Shown: positions 35,721 to 44,382 of the stretch, in pieces
Layout: each line of letters begins with the position of its first letter
Numbering within the stretch: the stretch's first letter is position 1
Origin: an uncultured Oscillospiraceae bacterium
Lineage (GTDB): Bacteria; Bacillota; Clostridia; Oscillospirales; Oscillospiraceae
Direction: 5' to 3'
Assembly (NCBI GenBank): GCA_949878425.1
Contig: CATLAL010000008.1
Span: 43,318-107,317, forward strand
DNA: 64,000 nucleotides
The notes under the pieces: model-generated
Seen by the model: only the letters and a program-made list of their open reading frames with translations
What the model was told of the DNA's origin: nothing
The model's database searches: none
Program-made: the position numbers and the translations under genes

Positions 35721-37034
35721 TTACCGCTTCATGTTCACCAGCTCCTCCAGCATGGAGTCGGTGACGGTGATGATGCGGGTGTTGGCCTGATAGCCCCGCT
35801 GGGTGAGGATCATGTTGGAGAACTCGGTGGCGATGTCGGTGCTGGAGGCCTCCAGGCCGCCGTTCTTGATCTCGCCGGTACCGCCCGCGCCGATGAGCTC
35901 GTTGGCGTCGGCGGAGGCCATCTTGTTGTTCAGGTACTTCCCGGCCAGGATGCCGCCCAGGCAGGACACGCTCATCTCGCCCGCGCCCTCCAGGCACTTG
36001 TAGTAGTAGCCGCCCTGGTGGGTGACGCCGTCGTTGGCATCGCAGTTGGCCACCGCCACATAGCCGACCAGCACGGTGTCGCCCTTATCGGTGGTGCCCA
36101 CAATGGCGCCCTCCTTGCTGATGGACATGCTGGAGAGCTTCACGGACTTGTCGTCCGGATTGACGGTGGGGCCGGTGTAGGTCATGGTATTGGTGGCGTC
36201 GCTCATGGCCGTGCCGAGATCCGCCGTGGGAATGAGGTTCCCGTCCTCGTCGTAGAAGGAGAGGCTGGACCGGCTGCCGTCGTCGGCGTTGCGGCCGCTG
36301 AGCACGTTGTAGACCGGGTCGCCCTCGTCCCACCGGGCGTTCACCTTGTTGTCCTCGTCCGCCTGGGTGGCGTAGCCGCCGTTGGCGAAGGTGGGGGCGG
36401 CGGCGGACAGGGGGATGCGCAGGGGGGTAAGCTCCGTGCTGGTGAAGGTCTCGTCCGTGGCGTTGTCGTAGCCCGCGTCCCGAGCGATTTTGTTCCAGGT
36501 GTTGGTCAGGTTCTCCACCTGGGTGTCGTAGTCCTGGGCGTCCGCCGGAATCTGGGCAATGGCGTCCTGAAGCTGCTTGTAGTAGGGGTTCTGGACCGTG
36601 GCGAAGCCGTAGAGACAGTTGCCCCGCCGGTCGGTGATATAGCCGTTGGCGTCCGCCCGGAAGTCGCCCATGCGGGTCAGGTCGAAGCTGGTGGGGTTCG
36701 CGCCGGCCATGGTCTTGTCGCCCACCAGGAAGAAGCCCTCCTGCATGAGCATGCAGTCCAGGCCGTAGCCGGTGGGGGAGAAGGTGCTGGGGCTCATGTT
36801 CAGGTCGATGGAGCCCATGGTACAGCCGTAGCCCACCTGGGAGGGGTTGTTGCCGCCGGCGGTGACGCCGCCGTTGCTGCCGGAGCGGCTCATGGTATAG
36901 ATGGACTCCTGAAAGGTCATACGCTGGGCCTTATACGCCTGGGTGTTGCAGTTGGCGATATTGTTGCCGATGACGTTGAGGTTGCCCATGTGGGTCTTGA
37001 GGCCGCCGATGGCGGCATACATTGCTCCAGTCAT
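35721..37034 (-). CDS. flgE: Flagellar hook protein FlgE
   Basis: 437 residues. Axial-protein N-terminus (GGLKTHMGNLNVIGNNIANCNTQAYKAQRMTFQESIY) and C-terminus (ASSTDIATEFSNMILTQRGYQANTRIITVTDSMLEELVNMKR) are both present. The middle D1/D2 domains are Asp/Asn/Gly-rich. Builds the hook; length controlled by FliK. It follows the TIGR02530-type gene after 99 bases. Confidence 0.95.
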   Translation of the reverse strand: MTGAMYAAIGGLKTHMGNLNVIGNNIANCNTQAYKAQRMTFQESIYTMSRSGSNGGVTAGGNNPSQVGYGCTMGSIDLNMSPSTFSPTGYGLDCMLMQEGFFLVGDKTMAGANPTSFDLTRMGDFRADANGYITDRRGNCLYGFATVQNPYYKQLQDAIAQIPADAQDYDTQVENLTNTWNKIARDAGYDNATDETFTSTELTPLRIPLSAAAPTFANGGYATQADEDNKVNARWDEGDPVYNVLSGRNADDGSRSSLSFYDEDGNLIPTADLGTAMSDATNTMTYTGPTVNPDDKSVKLSSMSISKEGAIVGTTDKGDTVLVGYVAVANCDANDGVTHQGGYYYKCLEGAGEMSVSCLGGILAGKYLNNKMASADANELIGAGGTGEIKNGGLEASSTDIATEFSNMILTQRGYQANTRIITVTDSMLEELVNMKR

Positions 37035-37133
37035 GTGCGAATAGATCTCCTTTTCGTGGTCTGGCGCTGCCGTCCCCGGGTCAGTCGGGCCCGGGGGTCA
37101 AAGCATCCTGAAAAGGTCCTGCTCTCTCCTATT

Positions 37134-37541
37134 TTACCTAAGAAGCACAGCGCCGTCAATATTGGTGAAGATATTTTCTTCCATTTCCTCCTGGGACATT
37201 GTGGTAATCACACGCCCGTGGGGGACATTGATGATGAACGCGCGGGTTGCGTCAAAGGCCAGGATGTTGGTGGCCCCCTTGGCGCTGGCCCGCTCCACGG
37301 AGTCCGCCAGCTGGTCCATCAGCGTGGGAGTGACCTCGATGCCCCGCTGCTCCGCCCGCGCCATGGCGTGCTTGGAGAACGCGATGGAAAAGCTCTCGCC
37401 CGCTTCTTCCGCGGACCGGCTGATCTCCCGTTTCAGCAGAGCGTCAAACCGTCCGGCCGTATCCCTCCGGCCGACCGCCTGCACCCGCTCCACCTGGCTA
37501 AGCCCCTGTATGGGCTCGATGGGGTTGATTCTGTCTGCCAT
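37134..37541 (-). CDS. TIGR02530-type conserved flagellar operon protein
   Basis: 135 residues. The pattern FSKHAMARAEQRGIEVTPTLMDQLADSVERASAKGATNILAFDATRAFIINVPHGRVITTMSQEEMEENIFTNIDGAVLL, and the position between flgD and flgE, match the small conserved 'flg_new' family of clostridial and spirochaete flagellar operons. Function unknown. Confidence 0.85.
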   Translation of the reverse strand: MADRINPIEPIQGLSQVERVQAVGRRDTAGRFDALLKREISRSAEEAGESFSIAFSKHAMARAEQRGIEVTPTLMDQLADSVERASAKGATNILAFDATRAFIINVPHGRVITTMSQEEMEENIFTNIDGAVLLR

Positions 37542-37580
37542 AATGATCGTCCTTTTCCCGGCGCGCCGCTGGGATTTGGC

Positions 37581-38384
37581 TCAGATCCCCGGTGTGCCGT
37601 TTATGGTGTTCTCACCGGCGGCTTCCATTCCGCCGTCCGTAGTGCCCTCGCCGCTGCTGGTATTGGTCTCTCCCGCCGCGCCGGAGTTCTCAACGCCCTC
37701 CGTGCCGCCGGAGCCAGCGCCGTCGCCCTCCCCGCTGTCGGGACCCTGGACGCCGTCGCCCTCCCCGCTGTCGGGACCCTGGACGCCGTCGCCATCCCCA
37801 CTGTCGGGACCCTGGACGCCGTCGCCCTCTTCGCCGTCGCCATCCTCGCCGTTGTCCGGGTCCTCCCCGTCCGGGCTGTCAGGATCCTTGATCGGCGGCA
37901 GCTTGCCAACGGCCATGATGCTGCTGAGGAAATAGCTCTCGCCATCGATGAAGATCACCTGCTGCCCGTCGTAGGTGCCGGCGGCCTCCACCTTTCCGTA
38001 GATCTCCTGTATGTTGCCCTTCTCGTCATAGGCGCCTACGGTGACATACTGCCCCACCAGGGAGGCGGAGTAGCTCATGACATTTGCCAGGGTGAGCTCC
38101 TTCATCTGGGTGGTCATGTCGGTCATAGCCTGCATGACGGTCATCTGAATGAGCTGATTCATCATGTCGCTGGTGTCTGCGGTGTTGTCGATGGTCTGGT
38201 TTTGCAGCTGCGTCACCATCAAAAGCAGCATATCCTCAAAATCAAGGGTATTTTTTGCCTCCCGAAGGGATTCCTCCCGATCAGTGAGGTAGTCGTCGGA
38301 GGACGCGCCCTTGGTCTTGGCGGCGCTGTAGCGGTTGGTTATATCAAAGCTGTAATCGTTCAGAAAATCTGCCACATCGCTCAT
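37581..38384 (-). CDS. flgD: Hook-capping protein FlgD with acidic repeat tail
   Basis: 267 residues. The FlgD N-terminal domain (~45-120) includes NTLDFEDMLLLMVTQLQNQ and MSYSASLVGQYV. The usual C-terminal Ig/tudor domains are short. After ~residue 185 the protein is a disordered acidic tail with three 11-residue repeats GDGVQGPDSGE, encoded by three 33-base DNA repeats (37725-37823). FlgD scaffolds hook growth and is replaced by FlgK. The tail is unusual. Confidence 0.9.
   Translation of the reverse strand: MSDVADFLNDYSFDITNRYSAAKTKGASSDDYLTDREESLREAKNTLDFEDMLLLMVTQLQNQTIDNTADTSDMMNQLIQMTVMQAMTDMTTQMKELTLANVMSYSASLVGQYVTVGAYDEKGNIQEIYGKVEAAGTYDGQQVIFIDGESYFLSSIMAVGKLPPIKDPDSPDGEDPDNGEDGDGEEGDGVQGPDSGDGDGVQGPDSGEGDGVQGPDSGEGDGAGSGGTEGVENSGAAGETNTSSGEGTTDGGMEAAGENTINGTPGI
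37725..37823. repeat. Three 33-base tandem repeats inside flgD
   Basis: The units 37725-37757, 37758-37790 and 37791-37823 differ by only a few bases (GCCCTCCCCGCTGTCGGGAC, then CCTGGACGCCGTC). They keep the reading frame (11 residues each), so repeat number can vary without a frameshift. Confidence 0.75.
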
Positions 38385-38408
38385 AGTTGACTAGTTTCTC
38401 CTTTCCGT

Positions 38409-39572
38409 TCAGACTGCCTCGTCCAGGGAGATCAGCCCCAGCCGCAGCCGCTGCAGGAAGTCCTCGCTCCGCTCCGGGGTCTCCTCCCGCTTCTGCTGCT
38501 GTCTCTGGTGGTGCTGTCCCTGTCCGTCTGGGTCGGCCTGCTGGAACATGTGCTGCTCCTGGGACTCCTGTCCCCGCTGGACCTCCACATGGACCTGCTG
38601 TCCCTGGCCGTAGTTCTGGAGCGCCGCGTGCAGGCCGTCCAGATGCGCCGTGAGCAGGCTCTCCGCCCTACCGGTGGCCGCGTGGAGCACAATCTGAAGG
38701 GCTCCGCTTACGTCCCGGGTCATCTCGATGGTGATGCTGCCCAGATTGGCCGGGCTCAGCTTGAGCTCCAGCCGCTGCGCGCCCTCCTCCGTCGCCTGGC
38801 GGATGGCCGCTGCCAGCTTCCCGTCCATGTCGGGCTCCTGGGTATCCACGGTCCTCTGGGCCTCGCCCACCTTCACCGGCGCGGTCTCCGCGTCGCGGAA
38901 CACCGGCTGGCTCAGCTCCGCCGCCTCGCCCTTGGCTTCCTCCGGGGACTCCTCCGCGGTCGCGTCCCGCAAAACCGGGGCGTCCTCCCGCCGGACGGCT
39001 TCCCGCTGGACCTCCTGTTGGGGGGCGTCCGCCGTCTCCTCGGCGGGCCGGTCCGTCTGTTGAAGGACCTCCTGCTCCGGCAGCTCCTCCGGCGCGGCCT
39101 CTGCCGCCGGCTCCTCCGCGGTCTGGATCATCTCGGCCGTTTCGGGCGCAGCCGCCGTCTCCGCCTCAGTCCCGGGGAGAAGCGCCTCCGCCGGCGCCGC
39201 GGAGCTCTCCACCGGCGCCGCTTCCGCAGCCTCCATCTGGGGGGCGTCCACAATCTCCGGGCGAAACAGCTCCATCATGCAGGCCATGGCGTTGGGGTCT
39301 CCGTGGAGCTCCTGAGGCTTTCCGGTCTCCTGGTCCTTTTCCGTCTCCTGAACCGGGGCCTTCTCCTCCTGCTCCCCCTGAACGGGCTCCTTTTTGCCTT
39401 GGTCGTCGGACTCGGGGGTCTCCTTCTCCACCGCGCCCGTGTCCTTACCCGCCTGCTCCATCATGTCCTGAAAGCTGGTGGACTGGTCCTTGCTTGTGCC
39501 GGTCTGGGGGAGGCTGAAGCTGGCCGCCATCTGCTGCATCTGCTGGAGCAGTAGGTTTTCTGCTACATTCAC
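38409..39572 (-). CDS. fliK: Hook-length control protein FliK
   Basis: 387 residues from a GTG; GGAGGT is about 11 bases upstream. The first ~270 residues are disordered and rich in Glu/Ala/Pro/Gln. The C-terminal ~100 residues fit the FliK substrate-switch domain (LKLSPANLGSITIEMTRDVSGALQIVLHAATGRAESLLTAHLDGLHAALQNYG). Gln/His/Arg-rich tail. It acts with FlhB to stop hook growth. Confidence 0.88.
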   Translation of the reverse strand: MNVAENLLLQQMQQMAASFSLPQTGTSKDQSTSFQDMMEQAGKDTGAVEKETPESDDQGKKEPVQGEQEEKAPVQETEKDQETGKPQELHGDPNAMACMMELFRPEIVDAPQMEAAEAAPVESSAAPAEALLPGTEAETAAAPETAEMIQTAEEPAAEAAPEELPEQEVLQQTDRPAEETADAPQQEVQREAVRREDAPVLRDATAEESPEEAKGEAAELSQPVFRDAETAPVKVGEAQRTVDTQEPDMDGKLAAAIRQATEEGAQRLELKLSPANLGSITIEMTRDVSGALQIVLHAATGRAESLLTAHLDGLHAALQNYGQGQQVHVEVQRGQESQEQHMFQQADPDGQGQHHQRQQQKREETPERSEDFLQRLRLGLISLDEAV

Positions 39573-39595
39573 TGCTGTCCGTCACCTCCTATTCC

Positions 39596-40486
39596 TCAAA
39601 TTTTCGCTGTGGTCGGTTTGCTGCTCTGATTTCTTTCGGCCTCCATCCGCTCCAGGATCGCCGTCAAGCGCCGGAAATCGCTGTTTCCGCCGCCCAGCCG
39701 GGCCCAGGCCAAAACGTCCCCCTCCATGCTGTACTCGCCATAGAGAAAGGGAAGCAGCCTGCTGTCTGTCAGGGACTCGCCGTTTTTCCACCGCAGGGGC
39801 TCCACCACGTTTCCGGACTCGTCCCGGACCGTGACAATCCACCCGCCGGTGTTCTTGAGGGCCTCGGCGTTCTCCAGCGCTCCCAGCTCCGCCAGGCGGT
39901 CCATGAGTTCCAGAAACTCCTCCCGCTCCATGTGCCGGGGGTCGTAGTCCTCCGCCAGAGCGCCGATGTCCGCCTCCGTGAGGCCGCCTCCATCCGAGAG
40001 GCGCTCCGCCTCCCGCTCCCGAAGCTTTTCGGCCTCGGTGTCCTCCGGCTCCGCGGTCTCAAAGGCGGTTCTTCCGGTCAGAACGGACAGATACACCTGG
40101 AGCTCCAGGGGCAGATACCCCTCCCGCAGCGCCTCCTGGTCCGCATTGCGGGCCAGGGCCGCGCCGGCCTCCGCCAGACTTCCGCCGCTCTCCTTGGCGC
40201 TGAGGCTGTCCAGCATGGCGCTCAGGGCGTCCAGGGTGGCCTGCTCCCGCTTGAGCTCCAGCCGCTTTCTCTCGTCCGAGAGGGCCTTGGCCTGCATCTG
40301 GCCGTAGAGTCCGCTCTCCGGATCCCGCAGCTGCTCCAGCAGGTGCGCGCGCTCCTCCTCCGCCTTCTGCCGCTGCTCGGTCAGAAAGTCGGCGTACTGC
40401 ACTCCTTGGGAGCCGGCCTTCGCCGTTGGGGACTGGTTCATTCCCCCGTTGGAGTAGATGGTGATTGCCTTGTCTCTGATTCGCAC
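39596..40486 (-). CDS. Unrecognised flagellar-locus protein between fliJ and fliK
   Basis: 296 residues from a GTG at 40486 (GGAGG seven bases upstream). A TTG at 40492 is too close to the ribosome site. Residues ~25-110 are a strong coiled coil (EEERAHLLEQLRDPES..., LKREQATLDALSAMLDSLSAKES). The middle is acidic, with TEAEKLREREAERLSDGG. The C-terminal part has a compact DRLAELGALENAEAL...GGWIVTVRDESGNVVEPLRWKNGE segment. In Bacillus this place is held by ylxF, a MotE/MgtE_N-type protein; this one has no clear signal or membrane helix and no shared motif, so I do not call it YlxF. Confidence 0.75.
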   Translation of the reverse strand: MRIRDKAITIYSNGGMNQSPTAKAGSQGVQYADFLTEQRQKAEEERAHLLEQLRDPESGLYGQMQAKALSDERKRLELKREQATLDALSAMLDSLSAKESGGSLAEAGAALARNADQEALREGYLPLELQVYLSVLTGRTAFETAEPEDTEAEKLREREAERLSDGGGLTEADIGALAEDYDPRHMEREEFLELMDRLAELGALENAEALKNTGGWIVTVRDESGNVVEPLRWKNGESLTDSRLLPFLYGEYSMEGDVLAWARLGGGNSDFRRLTAILERMEAERNQSSKPTTAKI

Positions 40487-40680
40487 AAACAATCCTCCGT
40501 TTTTTCTTTCTCCCCGCGTCCGCGTGGGTCAGTTGGCCAGCCCTTCCGGCCCGGCCCTCCGCTCACCCCCTTCCTGTTGGACTGGGCGCACGCTGAGACA
40601 GCCTCACCGCCTTTCCTGCTTCGCATATCTATTTGAGAATCGTCCGGGGTCCGGACGGCGCTCACAAATTTGCTCTGAAC

Positions 40681-41133
40681 TCAGGCGCTCTGGGCCGCCA
40701 TGGCCCGGGTCATGGAGACAAACTCGTCGATCATAGCCTCTTCGCTCTTCTGAACCGCCTTGTTGTAGCTGTCCAGCTTCTTCTCCTTGAGCTTCTCCAG
40801 GGAGGAGGTGTCCTGCTTGGCGGCCACCACCTGGGCGCGCTTGCGCTCCTCCTCCTGCCGCAGCTGCTCCAGCAGCTGCGCCGCCTTCTCAATCTCCCGC
40901 TCCGCCGCCCGCAGGTACTGCTCGTAGTGCATGGCGTCCAGAATAGAGATGCCCTCCAGCTTCCGCTGGGTGAACTCCGCGTCCAGATCTCTGTGCTGCT
41001 GCTCCAGGTCCTCCAGCACCTGCTCCTGGGCCTGTACCCGGGCCAGAATCGCGCCATGCTCGGCCTGCAGGGCGTCCAGGACCTGCTGCTTGTAGTCCAA
41101 AACTGTCTCCAGGGAGAATCGAAATTTTTTCAT
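40681..41133 (-). CDS. fliJ: Flagellar export chaperone-escort FliJ
   Basis: 150 residues from MKKFRFSLETVLDYKQQ (ATG 41133); longer in-frame starts would run through the fliI 3' end. The protein is one long coiled coil with the FliJ N-terminal pattern. It stimulates FliI and FlhA. It lies 46 bases after fliI. Confidence 0.9.
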   Translation of the reverse strand: MKKFRFSLETVLDYKQQVLDALQAEHGAILARVQAQEQVLEDLEQQHRDLDAEFTQRKLEGISILDAMHYEQYLRAAEREIEKAAQLLEQLRQEEERKRAQVVAAKQDTSSLEKLKEKKLDSYNKAVQKSEEAMIDEFVSMTRAMAAQSA

Positions 41134-41179
41134 GAGCCGGTTTGCCCTTCCTTGGATTTTTATCCTGTTCAGTTTATGC

Positions 41180-42481
41180 TCAGCGCATGATCCGCGCCAG
41201 CTGGGACAGGCTCTCCTCATAGGAGAACGCCTCGTCAATGCCCTGGGTGAGAAACTGGTTGATGGCGTCCATCTTTTTCAGCGCGTGGTCCAGCTTGGGG
41301 TTGGTGCCCGACTTATAGGCCCCGATGGAGACCAGATCCGCGTTCTTCTCGTAGATTCCCATAATGTCCCGCAGCTGGGAGGCCAGCTGCCGGTGCTCCG
41401 GGGAGACGATCTCCACCATCAGCCGGGAGATGCTGGCCCCGATGTCAATGGCTGGAAAGTGGTTGGAGTTTGCCAGCTGCCGGGACAGGACAATATGCCC
41501 GTCCAGAATGCCGCGGACCGTGTCCGCGATGGGCTCGTTGGTGTCGTCGCCCTCCACCAGTACGGTGTAGACCCCGGTAATGGAGCCCCGCTGGAAGTTC
41601 CCGCTGCGCTCGAGGAGCTTGGGCATCTCCGCGTACATGGAGGGGGTGTAGCCCCGCGCCACCGGCGGCTCGCCAATGGCCAGGCCGATCTCCCGCTGGG
41701 CCATGGCAAAGCGGGTGAGGGAGTCCATCATCAGCAGCACGTCGTACCCCTGGTCCCGGAAGTACTCGGCAATGCTGGTGGCCACGCTGGGGCACTTCAT
41801 CCGCAGCATGGCGGGCTGGTCGCTGGTGGCCACCACCAGCACGGAGCGGCGCATGCCCTCCTCCCCCAGGTCCTTCTGCATGAACTCCAGCACCTCGCGG
41901 CCCCGCTCGCCCACCAGGGCGATGACGTTAATGTCCGCCTTCACGTTCTTGGCGATCATGCCCATCAGGGTGGATTTTCCAACGCCGGAGCCGGCGAAGA
42001 TGCCGATTCGCTGCCCCTTCCCGATGGTCAGGAGGCTGTCGATGGCCTTGACCCCGAACTCCATCCGCTCCCGGATGGGGGGGCGGGTCATGGGATTTAT
42101 GTAGCTGGAGTCGATGGGGAAGGAGTCCCCCCGTTCAAAGGGCTCCAGGCCGTCGATGGGCTGGCCCAGGGCGTTGATGACGCGGCCCCGCAGAAAGGGA
42201 CCCACCGGCAGCGTCAGCCGCTTGCCGGTGTTGCGGACAAAATTGCCCGCCGAAATGCCGCTCATATTGGCGTAGGGCATGAGGAGGATGTGGTCGTTTT
42301 TGAATCCCACCACCTCCGCCGGAACCTGGCCGCCGGACTCGTTGCTGTAGATCCGGCAGATATCGCCGATAGCGGCCCGGCCTCCGGAGGCCTCGATGGA
42401 CATGCCCACGATGTTTTCAATTTTTCCGGTGCGGCTCATGGTTTCCGCGCTCCGGACCAGAGGAATCATCTCCCGGAACAT
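41180..42481 (-). CDS. fliI: Flagellar export ATPase FliI
   Basis: 433 residues. Walker A GIFAGSGVGKST, Walker B VLLMMDSLTRFAMAQREI and the FliI segment RGYTPSMYAEMPKLLERSG are all intact. The N-terminal beta barrel begins near KIENIVGMSIEASGG. Energises the dissociation of chaperones at the gate, tethered by FliH. GGAGGAAAGGAC precedes the ATG. Confidence 0.97.
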   Translation of the reverse strand: MFREMIPLVRSAETMSRTGKIENIVGMSIEASGGRAAIGDICRIYSNESGGQVPAEVVGFKNDHILLMPYANMSGISAGNFVRNTGKRLTLPVGPFLRGRVINALGQPIDGLEPFERGDSFPIDSSYINPMTRPPIRERMEFGVKAIDSLLTIGKGQRIGIFAGSGVGKSTLMGMIAKNVKADINVIALVGERGREVLEFMQKDLGEEGMRRSVLVVATSDQPAMLRMKCPSVATSIAEYFRDQGYDVLLMMDSLTRFAMAQREIGLAIGEPPVARGYTPSMYAEMPKLLERSGNFQRGSITGVYTVLVEGDDTNEPIADTVRGILDGHIVLSRQLANSNHFPAIDIGASISRLMVEIVSPEHRQLASQLRDIMGIYEKNADLVSIGAYKSGTNPKLDHALKKMDAINQFLTQGIDEAFSYEESLSQLARIMR

Positions 42482-42515
42482 GTCCTTTCCTCCTCCCCCC
42501 AGGGGTGTGCGGGCG

Positions 42516-43370
42516 CTACAGCTGGCCCCCCAGCTGCTCGCCGAGGATGTCTCGGATGTTGGACATCTGGGTGGAGACGCTGGCGTCGATAATCTCCTCC
42601 GGCGTCTCGATGATGCAGGTGCCGTCCTCCTCGTCCCCCATGGGGACCACCTTGATGTGCTGGGAGAGGCCCCCTAAAGTGGTGGTCAGCGCCGGGGAAA
42701 TCTGGGCGATGCCCCGGGCGTCGCAGCCGGGAATGTAGATATGTACCCACTCCTGGCGCTTCATGCGCTCGGTGGCGGTCTGAATCATGCGCACAATGAT
42801 CTCGCTGCTGCTGCGCAGGCTCACCCGCACCACCTTCTCCGCAATGGCGATGCACAGATCCAGCATCTCATCCCGGGTCTGCCGGAGCATCTCCTCCCGG
42901 GCCAGGGACGCCTTCTCCAGAAAGGCCGCCACGTCCCTCTCCATGCGCTGGGCGGTGAGCTCCCGGTCCCGGACCGCGTCGTCCATGGCCTTGGCGGTGC
43001 CCTGGGCGTAGCCGTCCCGGTAGCCCTCGTCCCGGGCGCCGGCGCGGATCTCCTCCAGCTCCCGCTCCGCCTGGGCCCTGGCGTCCGCCACCAGAGCCTC
43101 GGCCTCCTCCCGGGCCTTCTTGAGGAGCAGCTCCGCCTGGAGCTGAGCGTATTGGACGGGGGTCTCCACCGGGTCCGGCGGCGGCGGCGGGGGGGGCGGC
43201 TCCTCCGGCTGCTCCTGGGACTGGAGCGCCGGCTCCTCCGCCGGGGCGGAGGGCTCCTCCTCCGCCGGCTCGATCTCCGGCAGCTCCTCCTCCATCATAA
43301 TACTGGCGGCATCGGGAAAAATGTACTCTTTTGTCTCCGGCTTCAAAAAGCCTTTGAGAATGTTACGCAA
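42516..43370 (-). CDS. fliH: FliI regulator FliH
   Basis: 284 residues from a TTG (AAAGGA eight bases upstream), overlapping the fliG 3' end by 8 bases. Residues ~55-70 are a poly-Pro stretch. The coiled coil (QYAQLQAELLLKKAREEAEALVADARAQAERELEEIR) with AxxxA-type spacing and the C-terminal FliI-binding domain (DLCIAIAEKVVRVSLRSSSEIIVRMIQTATERM) identify it. Holds FliI to the C-ring FliN/FliY. Confidence 0.92.
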   Translation of the reverse strand: MRNILKGFLKPETKEYIFPDAASIMMEEELPEIEPAEEEPSAPAEEPALQSQEQPEEPPPPPPPPDPVETPVQYAQLQAELLLKKAREEAEALVADARAQAERELEEIRAGARDEGYRDGYAQGTAKAMDDAVRDRELTAQRMERDVAAFLEKASLAREEMLRQTRDEMLDLCIAIAEKVVRVSLRSSSEIIVRMIQTATERMKRQEWVHIYIPGCDARGIAQISPALTTTLGGLSQHIKVVPMGDEEDGTCIIETPEEIIDASVSTQMSNIRDILGEQLGGQL

Positions 43371-44382
43371 TGATATCGTCCTTTCCGCCCTTGAGGATCA
43401 CGATCTCGCCCTTCTCCTCCAGGTCGCGGATGATGCCCACGATCCTCTGCTGGGAATCCTCCACATCCTTCATACGAACGTTGGTGGTAATTTCCAGGTC
43501 GTCCCGAATGCTCTCCGCCAGACGGGCGGACATGTTGCTGAAGAGCTTGTTGGATACCTCGGTGTTGGCGGACTTGAGGGCCAGCACCACGTCCCGCTGG
43601 TCGCAGTTGGCCAGCACCCGCTGTACGGCCCGGTCGTCCAGAGTGATGATGTCCTCGAACACGAACATCCGCTTGCGGATCTCGTCGGCCAGCTCCGCGT
43701 TGTTGACGGACAGGCCGTCGAAGATGCTCTTCTCGCTGGAGCGGTCCAGGTTGTTCATAATGTCGGCCACATAGTCGATGCCGCCCACCTTGACGTTGGA
43801 GCTGGTAACGATGCTGGAGAACTTGCGCTCCATCTCCTTCTCGATGATCTTGATGGCCGTGGGGGACGCGCTCTCCATGGTGGCGATGGCCTCCACCACG
43901 CGGATCTGCCGCTCAGGCGGCAGCTGCTCGATGACGCCGGCAGCCTTGTCCGGGTCCACGTAGCTGAGGACCAGGGCCATGGTCTGGGGCCGCTCGCTCT
44001 GGAGGGCGGAGTAGAGGCTTTTGACCTCCGCCTTGCTGAGGAAGGCGAACTCCCGGGTCTTGAGGGACTTTGTCACCTTGTCCAGGAGGTTGCTGGCCGC
44101 CTGGGGGCCGAAGGCCTTCTCCAGCACCGCTCTGGCGTACTCCAGGCCGCCCTCGGTGACCGCCTTGTTGGTCATGCAGCTCTGGTAGAACTCCTCCAGA
44201 ACCGCCTCGGTGGTCTCCGCGTCCAGCATACCCAGCCGGGCCACCTCCAGCGTCAGCGTCTCCACGTCCTCCGGCTCCATGTACTGGTAGAGGAGCGAGG
44301 CCTTCTCCGTGCCCAGGGATACGATGACCGCCGCAGCCTTCTGCTGGTAGGTGAGCTCAACAACCTTTGCGGTCTCATCCAT
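43363..44382 (-). CDS. fliG: Flagellar motor switch protein FliG
   Basis: 339 residues. N-domain (QQKAAAVIVSLGTEKASLLYQYMEPEDVETLTLEVARL), armadillo middle with EHPQ-like replaced by SERPQTMALVLSYVDP, and charged C-terminal torque helix (SVNNAELADEIRKRMFVFEDIITLDDRAVQRVL). Binds FliF and interacts with MotA. Overlaps fliF by 8 bases. Confidence 0.97.
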   Translation of the reverse strand: MDETAKVVELTYQQKAAAVIVSLGTEKASLLYQYMEPEDVETLTLEVARLGMLDAETTEAVLEEFYQSCMTNKAVTEGGLEYARAVLEKAFGPQAASNLLDKVTKSLKTREFAFLSKAEVKSLYSALQSERPQTMALVLSYVDPDKAAGVIEQLPPERQIRVVEAIATMESASPTAIKIIEKEMERKFSSIVTSSNVKVGGIDYVADIMNNLDRSSEKSIFDGLSVNNAELADEIRKRMFVFEDIITLDDRAVQRVLANCDQRDVVLALKSANTEVSNKLFSNMSARLAESIRDDLEITTNVRMKDVEDSQQRIVGIIRDLEEKGEIVILKGGKDDIIA

